Positions 1 to 8,239 are shown, numbered from the stretch's first letter. The stretch: 64,000 nucleotides of DNA from Ensifer adhaerens (GCF_020035535.1 NZ_CP083349.1:2790001-2854000); one strand, 5' to 3'. Notes: generated from the sequence alone by a model not told the origin. Numbers and translations: made by a program.

Positions 1-125
1 CGGAACAGCGCCGTTCCGGATTTGAAACTCGTCAGCACCGCATAGTAGAACGGGAAGACGGCCATGATGATGATAGCAGCGACGAGGGCGTAGAACGCCG
101 TGCGCTTGGCGAAGGTGGCAACCAT
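1..125 (-). CDS. Sugar ABC transporter permease, MalG/ThuG-type (partial)
   Basis: Only the first 41 codons are present; the gene runs off the left edge. The ATG at 125-123 overlaps by one base the TGA stop of the upstream permease, so the two are translationally coupled. The N-terminus has one hydrophobic segment (about residues 11-26) followed by a polar FKSG-type stretch, as in the second inner-membrane permease of carbohydrate ABC importers (MalG/LacG group). By position it is the partner of the next permease and of the binding protein at 1303-2565. Family inferred from context plus the short N-terminus. Confidence 0.75.
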   Translation of the reverse strand, partial: MVATFAKRTAFYALVAAIIIMAVFPFYYAVLTSFKSGTALF

Positions 126-1105
126 CAGCGCTCTCCTTCGAGATTGACGCGGCCGAACCACATATAGGCGACGGTGATCGCCGCAATGATCAGGAACAGC
201 ATCGTCGAGGCGGTGGCGCCATAGGCGAACTTGTCGAAATCGAACAGGTTCTCGCGCGCCAACACCGACATGGTTTTCGTCTGGGCGTTGTTGGGCGTGA
301 GCACATAGATGAGATCGAAGATGCGCAGCGCATCGAGCATGCGGAAGATCACCGCGACCATCAGCGCCGGCCGGATCAAGGGCAGCGTCAGCCGCCAGAA
401 GACCTTGAGCGGATGCACGCCATCGATCTTCGCCGCCTCGTAGATATCCGATGGCACCATCTGCAGCCCGGCGAGAATGAGCAGCGCCATGAAGGGTGTC
501 GTCTTCCAGACGTCGACGATCAGCACGGCGACCATTGCTGTCTCGGGATTGGCAGTCCAGGCGACCTTCTGGCTGATCAGCCCGAGGCCGAGCAGGAGAT
601 CGTTCAAGATGCCGAACTGATCGTTGAGCATCCATGCCCACATCTTGGCCGACACGATGGTCGGAATGGCCCAGGGGATGAGGATCGCTGCGCGCACCAG
701 CCCGCGCCCGGGAAAATTCGCGTTCAGCACCAGGGCGACGACCAGGCCCAGCACCGTCTCGATGGTGACGGAAACCGCCGAGAACTTCAGCGTGTTCCAG
801 ACGGCGTTCCACCAGGCCGGATCGGCAAGCAGGCCGTTATAGACCGTGCGCCCGCTCTTCAGCGTGATCCAGGAAAGGTAGTTCTTGAAGCCGACGAACT
901 CGGCGCCTTCAAGGTTGGTCAGCGATGCATTGGTGAAGCTGAAATAGATGGTGCGCAGCAGCGGCCAGCCGGCGACAAGGGCGAGCACCAGCAAGGTCGG
1001 TGCTAGAAAGATCCAGGCGGAGCGAACGCGACTGGCATTGAGATCGGAACGCATTGCCTGTTGTCCGAGAGCGGAAGGAGGATCTGCGAGTGAAAGATCG
1101 GTCAT
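125..1105 (-). CDS. Sugar ABC transporter permease, MalF/ThuF-type
   Basis: Inner-membrane subunit of a CUT1 carbohydrate importer, 326 aa with about six transmembrane segments. The cytoplasmic coupling (EAA) loop is visible near residues 222-240 (YEAAKIDGVHPLKVFWRLTLP), matching the MalF family. It lies 197 bases downstream of the substrate-binding protein gene with a strong hairpin in the gap, and overlaps the next permease by one base. The most similar systems I know are the rhizobial alpha-glucoside/trehalose importers (thuEFGK, aglEFGK); the exact substrate cannot be read from the permease. Confidence 0.88.
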   Translation of the reverse strand: MTDLSLADPPSALGQQAMRSDLNASRVRSAWIFLAPTLLVLALVAGWPLLRTIYFSFTNASLTNLEGAEFVGFKNYLSWITLKSGRTVYNGLLADPAWWNAVWNTLKFSAVSVTIETVLGLVVALVLNANFPGRGLVRAAILIPWAIPTIVSAKMWAWMLNDQFGILNDLLLGLGLISQKVAWTANPETAMVAVLIVDVWKTTPFMALLILAGLQMVPSDIYEAAKIDGVHPLKVFWRLTLPLIRPALMVAVIFRMLDALRIFDLIYVLTPNNAQTKTMSVLARENLFDFDKFAYGATASTMLFLIIAAITVAYMWFGRVNLEGER

Positions 1106-1259
1106 TGTCTTGGCTCACTCTTGCCATTCGGCGCGCGGCCGAGCAGCTGGCCCGAGAGGAACGACGCCAACAGGCAAGTCCAGGGAAAGTGTGACGCGTT
1201 TCCCATCCGGACTTGTTTGCTTTCGAAGGGCTGGACGTCGTCGGCGGTTACTCGGTGGA

Positions 1260-1291
1260 GCGAGGGAAGGCTTGACAAGCACTCCCCTCGC
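1260..1291 (-). promoter_or_regulatory. Stable hairpin between binding-protein and permease genes
   Basis: An inverted repeat with 10-base arms (GCGAGGGAAG / CTCCCCTCGC, one G-U pair) encloses a second stem (GCTTG/CAAGC). No T-run follows on the minus strand. Such hairpins after the binding-protein gene commonly protect the upstream mRNA or attenuate permease expression, so that binding protein is made in excess. Position and structure are seen; the role is inferred. Confidence 0.6.
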
Positions 1292-1302
1292 CCCCGGGAG
1301 GA

Positions 1303-2565
1303 TCACCAGTTGTCGCCCTTCATCTCGGTGAGCTCGACTTCGAGCAGTTCAAGATTTTCCGCCGCCGTGCCGTTGCCGGAAAGCGAGTTGTGCACCGCGT
1401 TCCAGAACTTGGCGGAAACCTCGTTGTATTTGACCTTGGTGACGGCGGACGGGCGCGGCACCGCGCTTTCGAAGATCGGCTTCCAGGCCGGCATGAACGG
1501 CTGGGCCTTGGCGACATCCGCGTCGTCGTAGAGTGCTGCAACCGTCGGCAGGTTGGAAAGTTCGATCGCCCGGCGCTTCTGCACCTCAGCAGACGACAGG
1601 AACTTGACCAGCGCAATCGCAGCCTCCTGATCATCGGAATATTTGGAAACGGCGACGTTCCAGCCGCCAAGTGTCGAAGACGGCTGGTCGCCATCGGTGG
1701 CCGTCGGCAGCGGTGCGACGGCGAACTTGCCCTTCACCGCGCTGTCGTCGCCGTTGCCGAGTGCATAGGCATAGGGCCAGTTGCGCATGAAGACGGAATT
1801 GCCAGTCTGCCAGACGCCACGCGATTCCTCCTCCTGGTAGGCAAGCACGCCCTGCGGCGAGATCGTGCCGACCCAACCCTTGATCCGGTCGATCGCGGCG
1901 GCGGCCTTCTCGTTGTTGATCGAGATCGTGCCATCCGGCTCGACGATCTGGCCACCGCCTGAGGATTTGACCCATTCGAGCGCGTTGCAGGTCAGGCCTT
2001 CATAGGCATTACCCTGGAAGACATAGCCCCAGAGATCGGCTTGACCAGCGGCCCGCTCCTTCTCCTGGATTTCCTTGGCGGTCGCCGCCAGCTCGTCCCA
2101 GGTCTTCGGCGGCGTCTTGCCGTATTTTTCGAGCAGATCCTTGCGATAGAACAGTGCCGGCGCATCGGTGAAAACCGGCAAGGCCACGAGACGACCGTTC
2201 ACCGTCTGCGAGGCGATGATCGACGGAAAGTGCTGACCGACAACGTCCTTCGCCGCTTCCGTCAGATCGACGAACTGGTCTGCCAGCTGCGGCGCCCAGA
2301 CGACGTCCGTCTGGTAGACGTCAACATCCTTGTTTCCGGCGGCAAGCCAAAGCCGATACTGGCTGAACTGCTCGCTGCTCGACGGCGGCATGGTGACCAG
2401 GCTCACCTTGTGCCCGGTCTGCTTCTCGAAAATGTCCAGCTGTTCGCGAATGAAATTGACGTTCTTGCCGGTCGTGTTCGCGGCGAGCGAAAGCTCGGCG
2501 GCACCAGCCGTTCCGGCTGCTAGGATCGCGGCACAAAAACTCAGGGCATTGAGCATGGTTGTCAT
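1303..2565 (-). CDS. Periplasmic alpha-glucoside (trehalose/maltose-type) binding protein, ThuE-like
   Basis: Extracellular solute-binding protein family 1, 420 aa from the chosen ATG. The start at 2565 is preceded by GGAGGAG eight bases upstream and opens a signal peptide (hydrophobic core, then AGAAE cleavage region near residue 22); the frame stays open further upstream but has no signal there. The mature N-terminus (NTTGKNVNF, EKQTGHKVSLVTMP) and VDVYQTDVVWAPQ resemble trehalose/maltose-binding proteins. It is the first gene of an operon with two permeases and faces a divergent LacI regulator at 2930. Family is clear; trehalose or another alpha-glucoside as ligand is inferred. Confidence 0.88.
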   Translation of the reverse strand: MTTMLNALSFCAAILAAGTAGAAELSLAANTTGKNVNFIREQLDIFEKQTGHKVSLVTMPPSSSEQFSQYRLWLAAGNKDVDVYQTDVVWAPQLADQFVDLTEAAKDVVGQHFPSIIASQTVNGRLVALPVFTDAPALFYRKDLLEKYGKTPPKTWDELAATAKEIQEKERAAGQADLWGYVFQGNAYEGLTCNALEWVKSSGGGQIVEPDGTISINNEKAAAAIDRIKGWVGTISPQGVLAYQEEESRGVWQTGNSVFMRNWPYAYALGNGDDSAVKGKFAVAPLPTATDGDQPSSTLGGWNVAVSKYSDDQEAAIALVKFLSSAEVQKRRAIELSNLPTVAALYDDADVAKAQPFMPAWKPIFESAVPRPSAVTKVKYNEVSAKFWNAVHNSLSGNGTAAENLELLEVELTEMKGDNW

Positions 2566-2743
2566 TGGGTCGACTCCTCCTGTTCCCCCTCCACCGCACG
2601 AAAGCTCCTCGGCAAATTCGAAAGCGGTTTGGATGAGAAAAAGTTGGCAGAAGACAGAAAAACTGTCAATCCATGCACTCGAAAATGTCGCCTGGCCGTT
2701 AATTATTCGAAATAATCGTTTATATTCAATAGCATATTTTATG

Positions 2744-2759
2744 GAATGAAATTTCATTC
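2744..2759. promoter_or_regulatory. Perfect 16-bp palindrome in the divergent thuE-like/LacI promoter region
   Basis: GAATGAAATTTCATTC is self-complementary over all 16 bases. It sits in the AT-rich 364-base gap between the binding-protein gene (start 2565) and the LacI regulator (start 2930), the expected place for a LacI-family operator. Two near-copies of AAACGGTTTGG-type sequence (2621-2632 and 2806-2818) flank it and could be additional half-sites. Binding by the adjacent regulator is inferred. Confidence 0.5.
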
Positions 2760-2929
2760 ACAAGTCGCGGTAACCCATGAAATTAAAGGGGGGTCGCATT
2801 AATTTAAAACGGTTTGGTAAAATTCCGGCCCGAACCGAAGCGCAGGACGTATCCGACAAACCGATTGTTACGGGCGGCGAAGGTGTATATTTCTGGGACC
2901 GGGCCAGGGCTTGAGGAAACGCATACCGA

Positions 2930-3952
2930 ATGAAACTGAGGGAGTTCGCACAACAACTGGGCCTTTCGCCGACCACCGTCAGCCGGGCGCTGAGCGGCTA
3001 TCCCGAGGTCAGCGAAAAGACGCGCAAACGCGTGGCCGAAGAGGCGACCCGCCTTGGCTATCGCCCCAACATCAACGCCGTGCGGCTTGCCACCGGTCGC
3101 GCCGGCGCCATCGGCGTCGTCATGGGGCGCTCCGGCGAGTTCCATTTCTCCGAATTCATGGGGGGCCTCGCCGAGCGGCTCGGCACCGAGGATATCGACA
3201 TTCTCGTCAGCCCGATGGACGACAAGAACCCCACGGGCGAAATCCAGCTTTATAGCCGGCTCGCCGTCAGCGGCCGCGTCGACGCCGTGATCGTGCACTC
3301 GCCAGAACCGAACGACGAGCGCATCGCCCTTCTCCACAAGCTCGGCATGCCCTTCCTCGTGCACGGACGGTCCGATATCGACGTGCCGCATGCCTGGCTC
3401 GACATCGACAATGAGGGCGCCATTCGCCGCGCCACCTCGCACCTTATCGACCTCGGCCATCGCCGCATCGCCATGATCAACGGCCGGCAGGGCCGCACTT
3501 TCTCGCTTCACCGCGACAAGGGCTACCGCGACGCGCTACAGGCGCGTGGCATCCCGTTCGATCCGCGCCTCGTCGCCCACGGCAACTTCACCGACGAACT
3601 CGGCTTCCGCTTCGCCCGCTCCTTCCTGGAACAGACGCCGCGCCCAACCGCCTTCGTCGCCGGCTCGATGATGACGGCGCTGGGCATATACCGGGCAGCG
3701 CGGTCCATGGGCCTGGAGATCGGGCGTGAGGTTTCGGTCATCGCCCATGACGACGTGTTCCCTTACCTAACGGCGGAGAACATGGTGCCTTCGCTTTCGG
3801 CGACCCGCTCTTCCATGCGCGCCGCCGGCGCGCGCTCGGCCGATCTCGTGCTGCAGCTTCTTTCAGGCAGGCCGACCGAGGAGGTTCACGAGCTCTGGCC
3901 GGTCGAACTGATCCTGCGGGAATCGACCGCACCCCCGCCGCAGGGCGCCTGA
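2930..3952 (+). CDS. LacI-family transcriptional regulator of the adjacent sugar operon
   Basis: 340 aa. The N-terminal helix-turn-helix is explicit (LREFAQQLGLSPTTVSRALSG, residues 3-23, then hinge region GYRPNINAVRLATGRAGAIG), followed by a periplasmic-binding-like effector domain (about residues 60-330). It is transcribed divergently from the ABC transporter genes and most likely represses them until an alpha-glucoside binds. A weak Shine-Dalgarno (GAGGAAA) lies 13 bases before the ATG. Related rhizobial proteins include ThuR and AglR; I cannot tell which is the true orthologue. Confidence 0.9.
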   Translation: MKLREFAQQLGLSPTTVSRALSGYPEVSEKTRKRVAEEATRLGYRPNINAVRLATGRAGAIGVVMGRSGEFHFSEFMGGLAERLGTEDIDILVSPMDDKNPTGEIQLYSRLAVSGRVDAVIVHSPEPNDERIALLHKLGMPFLVHGRSDIDVPHAWLDIDNEGAIRRATSHLIDLGHRRIAMINGRQGRTFSLHRDKGYRDALQARGIPFDPRLVAHGNFTDELGFRFARSFLEQTPRPTAFVAGSMMTALGIYRAARSMGLEIGREVSVIAHDDVFPYLTAENMVPSLSATRSSMRAAGARSADLVLQLLSGRPTEEVHELWPVELILRESTAPPPQGA

Positions 3953-3971
3953 GACCTGACTGCCGACCGCT

Positions 3972-4313
3972 TCAATGGAAGGTGGACTTGGAAAACAGGT
4001 TGAGCACAACCACGCCGGATATGATCAGGCCCAGTCCCAGGATCGCCGCCAGGTCGAGCTTCTGCCCGAAGGCGAAGTAACCGACGAGCGAAATCAGGAC
4101 GATGCCGAGCCCGCTCCAGACCGCATAGGCGATGCCCACGGGGATGAAGCGCAGCGTATAGGACAGGAAGAAAAAGGCGATCGCATAGCAGACCACCATG
4201 ATCACCGTCGGCCCCAGCCGGGTGAAGTGCTGGGCCGCCTGCATCGCCGAAGTGCCGAGCACTTCGAAGACGATCGCCGCAACCAGGACGGTATAGAGCA
4301 TGGCGGGGTTCAT
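3972..4313 (-). CDS. SMR-family multidrug efflux protein (EmrE/SugE type)
   Basis: 113-aa inner-membrane protein with four transmembrane helices. The essential membrane glutamate of the family is present in VFEVLGTSAM (Glu17), and the AYAVWSGLG motif of helix 3 is intact. Start chosen at 4313 because GGAG lies six bases upstream; an in-frame ATG at 4325 would add four residues. The gene follows the TetR gene (stop 4331) on the same strand, so regulator and pump form a two-gene operon. Expected to export cationic compounds by proton antiport, as a dimer. Confidence 0.9.
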   Translation of the reverse strand: MNPAMLYTVLVAAIVFEVLGTSAMQAAQHFTRLGPTVIMVVCYAIAFFFLSYTLRFIPVGIAYAVWSGLGIVLISLVGYFAFGQKLDLAAILGLGLIISGVVVLNLFSKSTFH

Positions 4314-4330
4314 GGAAGACTCCATCCGGG

Positions 4331-4891
4331 TTACTGCGCCGAAAGCGCCTTGAGATTTTCAACTAGACCGACCCGCGCCTCAGCATCGAGATCGTGGCTC
4401 TGCATCAGATCCGCCAGCCACACGCCGTCACAGGCGAAACGCGCCAGCACACAGCTCGGCGAACCGTCCGTTTCTGCAAACTCCGCCGACCGCCGGCTGA
4501 CCCAGTCGCGCCAGCGCTCCTTCAGGTGCGGCTCGGCGATAAGCGCGATCGTCAGCATGCGCCAGCCCGGCACGTCGGTTGTGGGATCAAGCGCGAAGCA
4601 GACGTCGATATAGGCGCGGGTGAAGCGCCCTTTCGTCACCGCATCGCGTGCCATCGCCGCCTCGATCTCGCGATCGAACCGCGTCACCAGGTCGTCGAAC
4701 AGCCCGTCGAGAAGAGCGAGCTTGTTCGGAAAGTGGTGCAGCAGCCCGCCCTTGCTGACGCCCGCCGCCTGCGACACGGCATCGAGCGTGATGCCCGCCA
4801 CCCCCTGCTCGTGCGAAAGGCGTGCGGCGACCTCCAGCAATTGCTGGCGCACCTGTTCCGGCTGTTTCTTGCGACGATGAGCTTCGGTCAT
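4331..4891 (-). CDS. TetR-family repressor of the adjacent SMR pump
   Basis: 186 aa. The N-terminal TetR helix-turn-helix is clear (GITLDAVSQAAGVSKGGLLHHF, about residues 35-56) and the C-terminal half fits the ligand-binding domain. It precedes the SMR pump by under 20 bases and a 14-bp palindrome lies just upstream of its ATG, so autoregulated repression of the pair is the simplest reading. The inducing ligand is unknown. Confidence 0.9.
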   Translation of the reverse strand: MTEAHRRKKQPEQVRQQLLEVAARLSHEQGVAGITLDAVSQAAGVSKGGLLHHFPNKLALLDGLFDDLVTRFDREIEAAMARDAVTKGRFTRAYIDVCFALDPTTDVPGWRMLTIALIAEPHLKERWRDWVSRRSAEFAETDGSPSCVLARFACDGVWLADLMQSHDLDAEARVGLVENLKALSAQ

Positions 4892-4905
4892 AAATGCATA
4901 AAGAT

Positions 4906-4919
4906 ACCGTCTGGACGGT
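4906..4919. promoter_or_regulatory. Putative TetR operator
   Basis: ACCGTCTGGACGGT forms six-base perfect arms around a TG centre, 15 bases upstream of the TetR start codon. TetR/QacR-type regulators of small multidrug pumps usually bind such palindromes over their own promoter. Sequence seen; binding inferred. Confidence 0.6.
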
Positions 4920-5031
4920 TTGTCAAGGGAGGCAACGCACGACCGCGATGAAACGCCGCAAATCCGTGCCGTGAAAATCGTTGTCCACCCCGCCGCCGCG
5001 CGCTAGGACCGACGCAACGAAGGACGCAAGC

Positions 5032-5424
5032 ATGGCGGAACCGGAAACCACGACCCTCTATGAAGCCATCGGTGGCGACCCGGCGGTTCGCGCCCTGACA
5101 CGCCGTTTCTATGAGTTGATGGATACGTTGCCGGAAGCGGCACGCTGCCGCGCCGTGCATCCGCCGGATCTTTCCGGCAGCGAAGAGAAGTTCTACGAGT
5201 ACCTGACCGGCTGGCTCGGTGGACCGCCAATCTACGTTGAAAAGCGCGGCCATCCGATGCTGCGCCGACGCCATTTCGTCGCCGAGATCGGGCCTGAGGA
5301 ACGGGACGAATGGCTGCTCTGCTTCACCCGCGCGCTCGAGGAAACGATCGAACATCCGAAGCTCAGGCAAATCATCCTCGACCCGATCACTCGCCTCGCC
5401 CTACACATGCAGAACAAGGAATGA
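5032..5424 (+). CDS. Group II truncated haemoglobin
   Basis: 130-aa cytoplasmic haem protein of the trHb-II (GlbO) type. Visible hallmarks are LYEAIGG at the start of helix A, HPMLRRRHFVAEIG with the proximal histidine, and the following DEWLLC tryptophan. These proteins bind O2/NO and are linked to NO or redox stress. ATG at 5032 is preceded by AAGGA; the frame extends a little upstream only through non-ATG codons. The stop lies two bases before the next start, so the downstream DUF423 gene is probably cotranscribed. Confidence 0.88.
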   Translation: MAEPETTTLYEAIGGDPAVRALTRRFYELMDTLPEAARCRAVHPPDLSGSEEKFYEYLTGWLGGPPIYVEKRGHPMLRRRHFVAEIGPEERDEWLLCFTRALEETIEHPKLRQIILDPITRLALHMQNKE

Positions 5425-5426
5425 CC

Positions 5427-5789
5427 ATGTCGCACAGCGGATTTCGCGCAACGACACTATTTGTTGCCGGCTTGATGGGCCTGACCGGCGTTGTCAGCGC
5501 GGCCGCCGCTTCGCACGGCGACGACCCGAGATTGCTCGCCGGCATTTCCGCGATGTGCCTTGCCCATGCCCCGGCCTTGGTCGCGCTCTATGCCGCCTGG
5601 CCGAGCTTTCGCACGGCAGCCGTTGCGGCCTTGCTGATCGCAGTTGGAACGGCACTATTCTCGGCTGATCTCGCGGTGCGCCATGTCTCGGGTCACGGTC
5701 TGTTCCCCATGTCGGCGCCGCTCGGCGGCACGACAATCATGGCAGGCTGGCTCGCCGTTTCGCTCGGCGCCTTCCTGCCGCGCAAGTGA
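5427..5789 (+). CDS. DUF423 family inner-membrane protein
   Basis: 120 aa with four hydrophobic segments and the family's typical size. ATG at 5427 has AAGGA six bases upstream; an ATG at 5421 overlaps the globin stop codon (ATGA) but is too close to that site. Motifs VVSAAAASHGDD and the C-terminal GWLAVSLGAFLPRK fit the YgdD/DUF423 group. Function unknown; location directly after the globin gene suggests cotranscription but not a shared role. Confidence 0.8.
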   Translation: MSHSGFRATTLFVAGLMGLTGVVSAAAASHGDDPRLLAGISAMCLAHAPALVALYAAWPSFRTAAVAALLIAVGTALFSADLAVRHVSGHGLFPMSAPLGGTTIMAGWLAVSLGAFLPRK

Positions 5790-5805
5790 GACTGACCCAA
5801 AAGCA

Positions 5806-5843
5806 ATTCGCCTCCCGGATAGTCTTCCATCCGGGAGGCGAAT
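5806..5843. terminator. Bidirectional terminator-like hairpin
   Basis: Perfect 15-base arms (ATTCGCCTCCCGGAT and its complement) around an 8-base loop, located between convergent genes ending at 5789 (+) and 5881 (-). No long T-run follows on either strand, so termination would be weak or the element may serve as an mRNA 3' stabiliser. Confidence 0.6.
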
Positions 5844-5880
5844 GATATGCAATCAGGTGGCGCGTGCCGAGGCGCGCGGA

Positions 5881-6195
5881 TCAGGCGCATTCGACGACCG
5901 AAAAACCTTCAAACTTCGGCGGCCCGAGATACATCGCCTTGTTCTCGCCAGCATTCCTGTGCGCAGCGCGGAAGTTCTCCGACTTCGTCCAGGCTGAAAA
6001 CGAATCCCTGTCCTTCCAGACCGAGTTCGAGACGAAGAGCGTGTAGCCCTCCTCTGGCACGCTGTCGCCGCGCAACAGATGGAAGGAAACGAAGCCTGCC
6101 ATCTCCGAGAGGCTGGAATCGCGCCCCTTCCATACGGCCTCGAAGGCCTCTTCATGGCCGATGGCGATACGGAAACGGTTCATGGCAACGTACAT
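5881..6195 (-). CDS. hmuQ: HmuQ-type haem-degrading monooxygenase (ABM/IsdG fold)
   Basis: 104-aa antibiotic-biosynthesis-monooxygenase fold protein. The sequence MYVAMNRFRI, WKGRD, FVSFHLLRGD, WTKSENFRAAHRNAG and PPKFEGF matches the HmuQ/HmuD haem oxygenases of rhizobia, which cleave haem to a bilin and release iron. Start at 6195 is supported by GGGAG seven bases upstream; the frame extends upstream to 6255 without such a site. It lies about 2.7 kb from the hmu operon and next to iron-box controlled genes, supporting a role in haem-iron use. Confidence 0.82.
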   Translation of the reverse strand: MYVAMNRFRIAIGHEEAFEAVWKGRDSSLSEMAGFVSFHLLRGDSVPEEGYTLFVSNSVWKDRDSFSAWTKSENFRAAHRNAGENKAMYLGPPKFEGFSVVECA

Positions 6196-6251
6196 CTTGG
6201 TCTCCCGGGTCATTTCATTGACGGCGAAATGATCCAAATCTTTGAATGGGC

Positions 6252-6354
6252 GCAATTCCGGGCGGAAAACCGCTTCGCACTTTTCCTAGGATTGCTCGTC
6301 ATAAAGCACCGCAATCCCGGACGGAAAGCCGCTTCGCACTTTTCCTGGGATTGC
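6252..6354. repeat. Two near-identical 44-bp palindromic units
   Basis: Units at 6252-6295 and 6311-6354 agree at 40 of 44 positions. Each has outer arms GCAAT(C)CC/GG(G)ATTGC and an inner stem built on GCGGAAAACCGC, followed by TTCGCACTTTTCCT. They occupy the gap between the hmuQ-like gene and the 89-aa gene. Similar elements occur at 28273, 51498 and 58407, so this is a dispersed intergenic family, comparable in style to rhizobial RIME-type elements. Confidence 0.8.
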
Positions 6355-6356
6355 TT

Positions 6357-6626
6357 TTAGGCGCTTTCCTTCTTGCGGGCAGCGTCGTTTGCGGCCCGCG
6401 GAAAGGCGAGAATAGTTGCTTCCTTCGGCTCTGCAAGGCCGAGCGGATCACGCACTGGCGGGCGCGCCTGCCAGGTTGGAAACTCGGCGACGTTGGCATT
6501 CTCTTCAACCATGCGCGCGCGACGTGTCAGGATCTCGTAGAGCTCGGGCACCAGCCCATCGCCTTGCTGCGCCGCCAGCTTGTGCAGGCCGATCATCATG
6601 GCGAGCTCAGGACGTTCTTCGTTCAT
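6357..6626 (-). CDS. Hypothetical protein of the iron-regulated DUF2325 operon
   Basis: 89 aa, no recognised domain, no signal peptide or membrane segment. Rich in charged residues with a C-terminal AANDAARKKESA tail. It starts 28 bases after the DUF2325 gene on the same strand, with GAGAG five bases before its ATG, so it is probably the second gene of that transcript. The likely control is the TGA-N9-TCA box at 7208. Function unknown. Confidence 0.6.
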   Translation of the reverse strand: MNEERPELAMMIGLHKLAAQQGDGLVPELYEILTRRARMVEENANVAEFPTWQARPPVRDPLGLAEPKEATILAFPRAANDAARKKESA

Positions 6627-6654
6627 TGCAAACTCTCGTCTTGTCTTAGGAGGA

Positions 6655-7068
6655 TTACCGCTCGTCGCGGCTGGTGGTCAGGTCCTGAAGCGCGCGCTCA
6701 AGGCTCGATTTCGAGCCGTTGCGCAGCGGCACGAAGGCCTTGCCCCACTTCTTGCAGCCGGTCTTCACGCGCAGACATGCGTCATGGCTGATGCAGTCGA
6801 TCGGGCAGAACACGCAATCGACTGAAGGCAGTACCCGGTCGATGCGCGAGACTGCCTCGCGCAGCCCGCCATCGTGATGAAGCAGCTCGGCGCCGAAGGA
6901 GCTGGCAATCTCGCGCAGATGCGCCACCTGACAATCACGGCCGCCGACATAGAGGAAACTGCGCCCTTCGAGCGTTGCCTTGCCGGTCTCCTGGCGAGCC
7001 TCGGCCGGTTCCGCACCCGCACGACCCTTGCCATTCTTCGCCGCATTCTGGTGACGCTTGCCGCGCAT
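6655..7068 (-). CDS. DUF2325 domain protein
   Basis: 137 aa from the ATG at 7068, which follows GGAGAGG; an upstream in-frame ATG at 7143 lacks a ribosome site. The DUF2325 core is visible: FLYVGGRDCQVAHLR (about 62-76), HHDGG, then CVFCPIDCISHDAC with several cysteines and GKAFVPLRNGS. The clustered cysteines could bind metal. It is preceded by a good RirA-type box and lies in the haem-uptake region, so iron-responsive expression is likely. Biochemical role not established. Confidence 0.75.
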   Translation of the reverse strand: MRGKRHQNAAKNGKGRAGAEPAEARQETGKATLEGRSFLYVGGRDCQVAHLREIASSFGAELLHHDGGLREAVSRIDRVLPSVDCVFCPIDCISHDACLRVKTGCKKWGKAFVPLRNGSKSSLERALQDLTTSRDER

Positions 7069-7207
7069 GCAATCCTCTCCGCCTGATCGTGCGACAAGGG
7101 CCTTCAAGGGGCAGCCGGTCGCATCGGGATATCCTCTCGACACACGCCCTTCGGCTGCGTGACGAGGGCAACCTATTAAACTTGATAATCCGAGTAAAGT
7201 ATAAACA

Positions 7208-7222
7208 TGAGTTTTCTATTCA
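7208..7222. promoter_or_regulatory. Iron-responsive operator (RirA-type IRO box)
   Basis: TGAGTTTTCTATTCA fits the TGA-N9-TCA consensus bound by the rhizobial iron regulator RirA. It lies 140 bases upstream of the DUF2325 start in an AT-rich stretch and downstream of tonB, so it most likely controls the DUF2325 operon. Binding is inferred from the motif. Confidence 0.55.
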
Positions 7223-7275
7223 TATTTTTGATGTGACTACATCGCCGCTGCGACACGCGTGAGCGTGCCTGCCCC

Positions 7276-8178
7276 TCAATTGACGGACATGGGAACGCTG
7301 AAGCTCCAGCTGCTTCTGCCGGAACCTGCCGGTATGGCAGCGAAGGGCGCTGCGCTGCGGACGGAATCGACAGCCGCCTTGTCGAGGCGGTCCGAGCCGG
7401 AACTGCGAACGAGATTCACGCTTGCCAAGCTACCGTTCGCCGAGACCACGAATGCGACCGTAACGGTATCCCCTTCACCGCGGCGAATACTACGCGACTT
7501 CCGGAGAAAAACGCGCTGAACCTTCGCGCGGACCTTGCCCTTGTAGTTCTCCTCGCCTGCGCTCCCGATGACGGATGCCGCCCGTCCCTCACCGGTGGCG
7601 GTCGCAGTGTTGCCGTTGATATCTCCGTCCGCCTGGCCCTTGACCTGAGTCTGCTGTTGCTCGCCCTTGTCGCCGGCTTTCTTGCGGGTAACCTTCTTTT
7701 TCTTGACCGGCTCCTTTTTCTCAACTTTTTCCTTCTTAGGCTCCTCGACCTCGGGCTTTTCTTCCGGCACGACGGTTTCAGCAGGCGCAGCGCTTGCCGT
7801 CACCACGGCTTCGGCCACTTGCAAGGTCGGCATTTCCTCGGCTGGCAGGATCACGTCCGCCTCGGTGGCAATCAAATTGCTTGGCTGTTCCGCAACGATT
7901 TCAGGGGTGGTCGAGGTCGTGTCCTCTACAGGCGTGATCTCCTCCGGCTCGACTTCATCTGGAACGTCCTCGGTTGGCTCGACGATTTCCGAGGGATCGC
8001 CTGCCTGCAAGGTCTCGGAGAAGGCATCCCCGAGAATGGCAACCTCGGTCGTCACTCCTCCAACCGTGAGTGCCGGCTCATCCTCGAGCGGGGAGGACCC
8101 GAACAATGTCGCAAGAACCACGCCATGCGTTGCGAGCGAAATGACGGCGGCCCCGGTCCAGATGACGATACGCTTCAT
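7276..8178 (-). CDS. tonB: TonB-family energy transducer
   Basis: 300 aa. One N-terminal membrane anchor (residues 4-26), then a long acidic/proline-rich periplasmic stretch (EPTEDVPDEVEPEEITP), a lysine-rich segment (KKEKVEKKEPVKKKKVTRKK, about 147-166), and a C-terminal TonB domain (YKGKVRAKVQRVF to end). It couples the proton-motive force, with ExbB/ExbD encoded elsewhere, to outer-membrane haem/siderophore receptors. It follows the exported-protein gene by about 60 bases in the same direction and is therefore probably under the 8796 iron box. Confidence 0.88.
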   Translation of the reverse strand: MKRIVIWTGAAVISLATHGVVLATLFGSSPLEDEPALTVGGVTTEVAILGDAFSETLQAGDPSEIVEPTEDVPDEVEPEEITPVEDTTSTTPEIVAEQPSNLIATEADVILPAEEMPTLQVAEAVVTASAAPAETVVPEEKPEVEEPKKEKVEKKEPVKKKKVTRKKAGDKGEQQQTQVKGQADGDINGNTATATGEGRAASVIGSAGEENYKGKVRAKVQRVFLRKSRSIRRGEGDTVTVAFVVSANGSLASVNLVRSSGSDRLDKAAVDSVRSAAPFAAIPAGSGRSSWSFSVPMSVN

Positions 8179-8239
8179 TACAGCCTAACCTTCGCCGCAC
8201 CGGCGGCGCCAACTCCACGCTCCGAACGAGCGGTCCCAC

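Noticed and set aside
2702..2717. ATTATTCGAAATAAT as a LacI operator
   Set aside because: Symmetry is imperfect by one base outside TTCGAA; the palindrome at 2744 is a better candidate.
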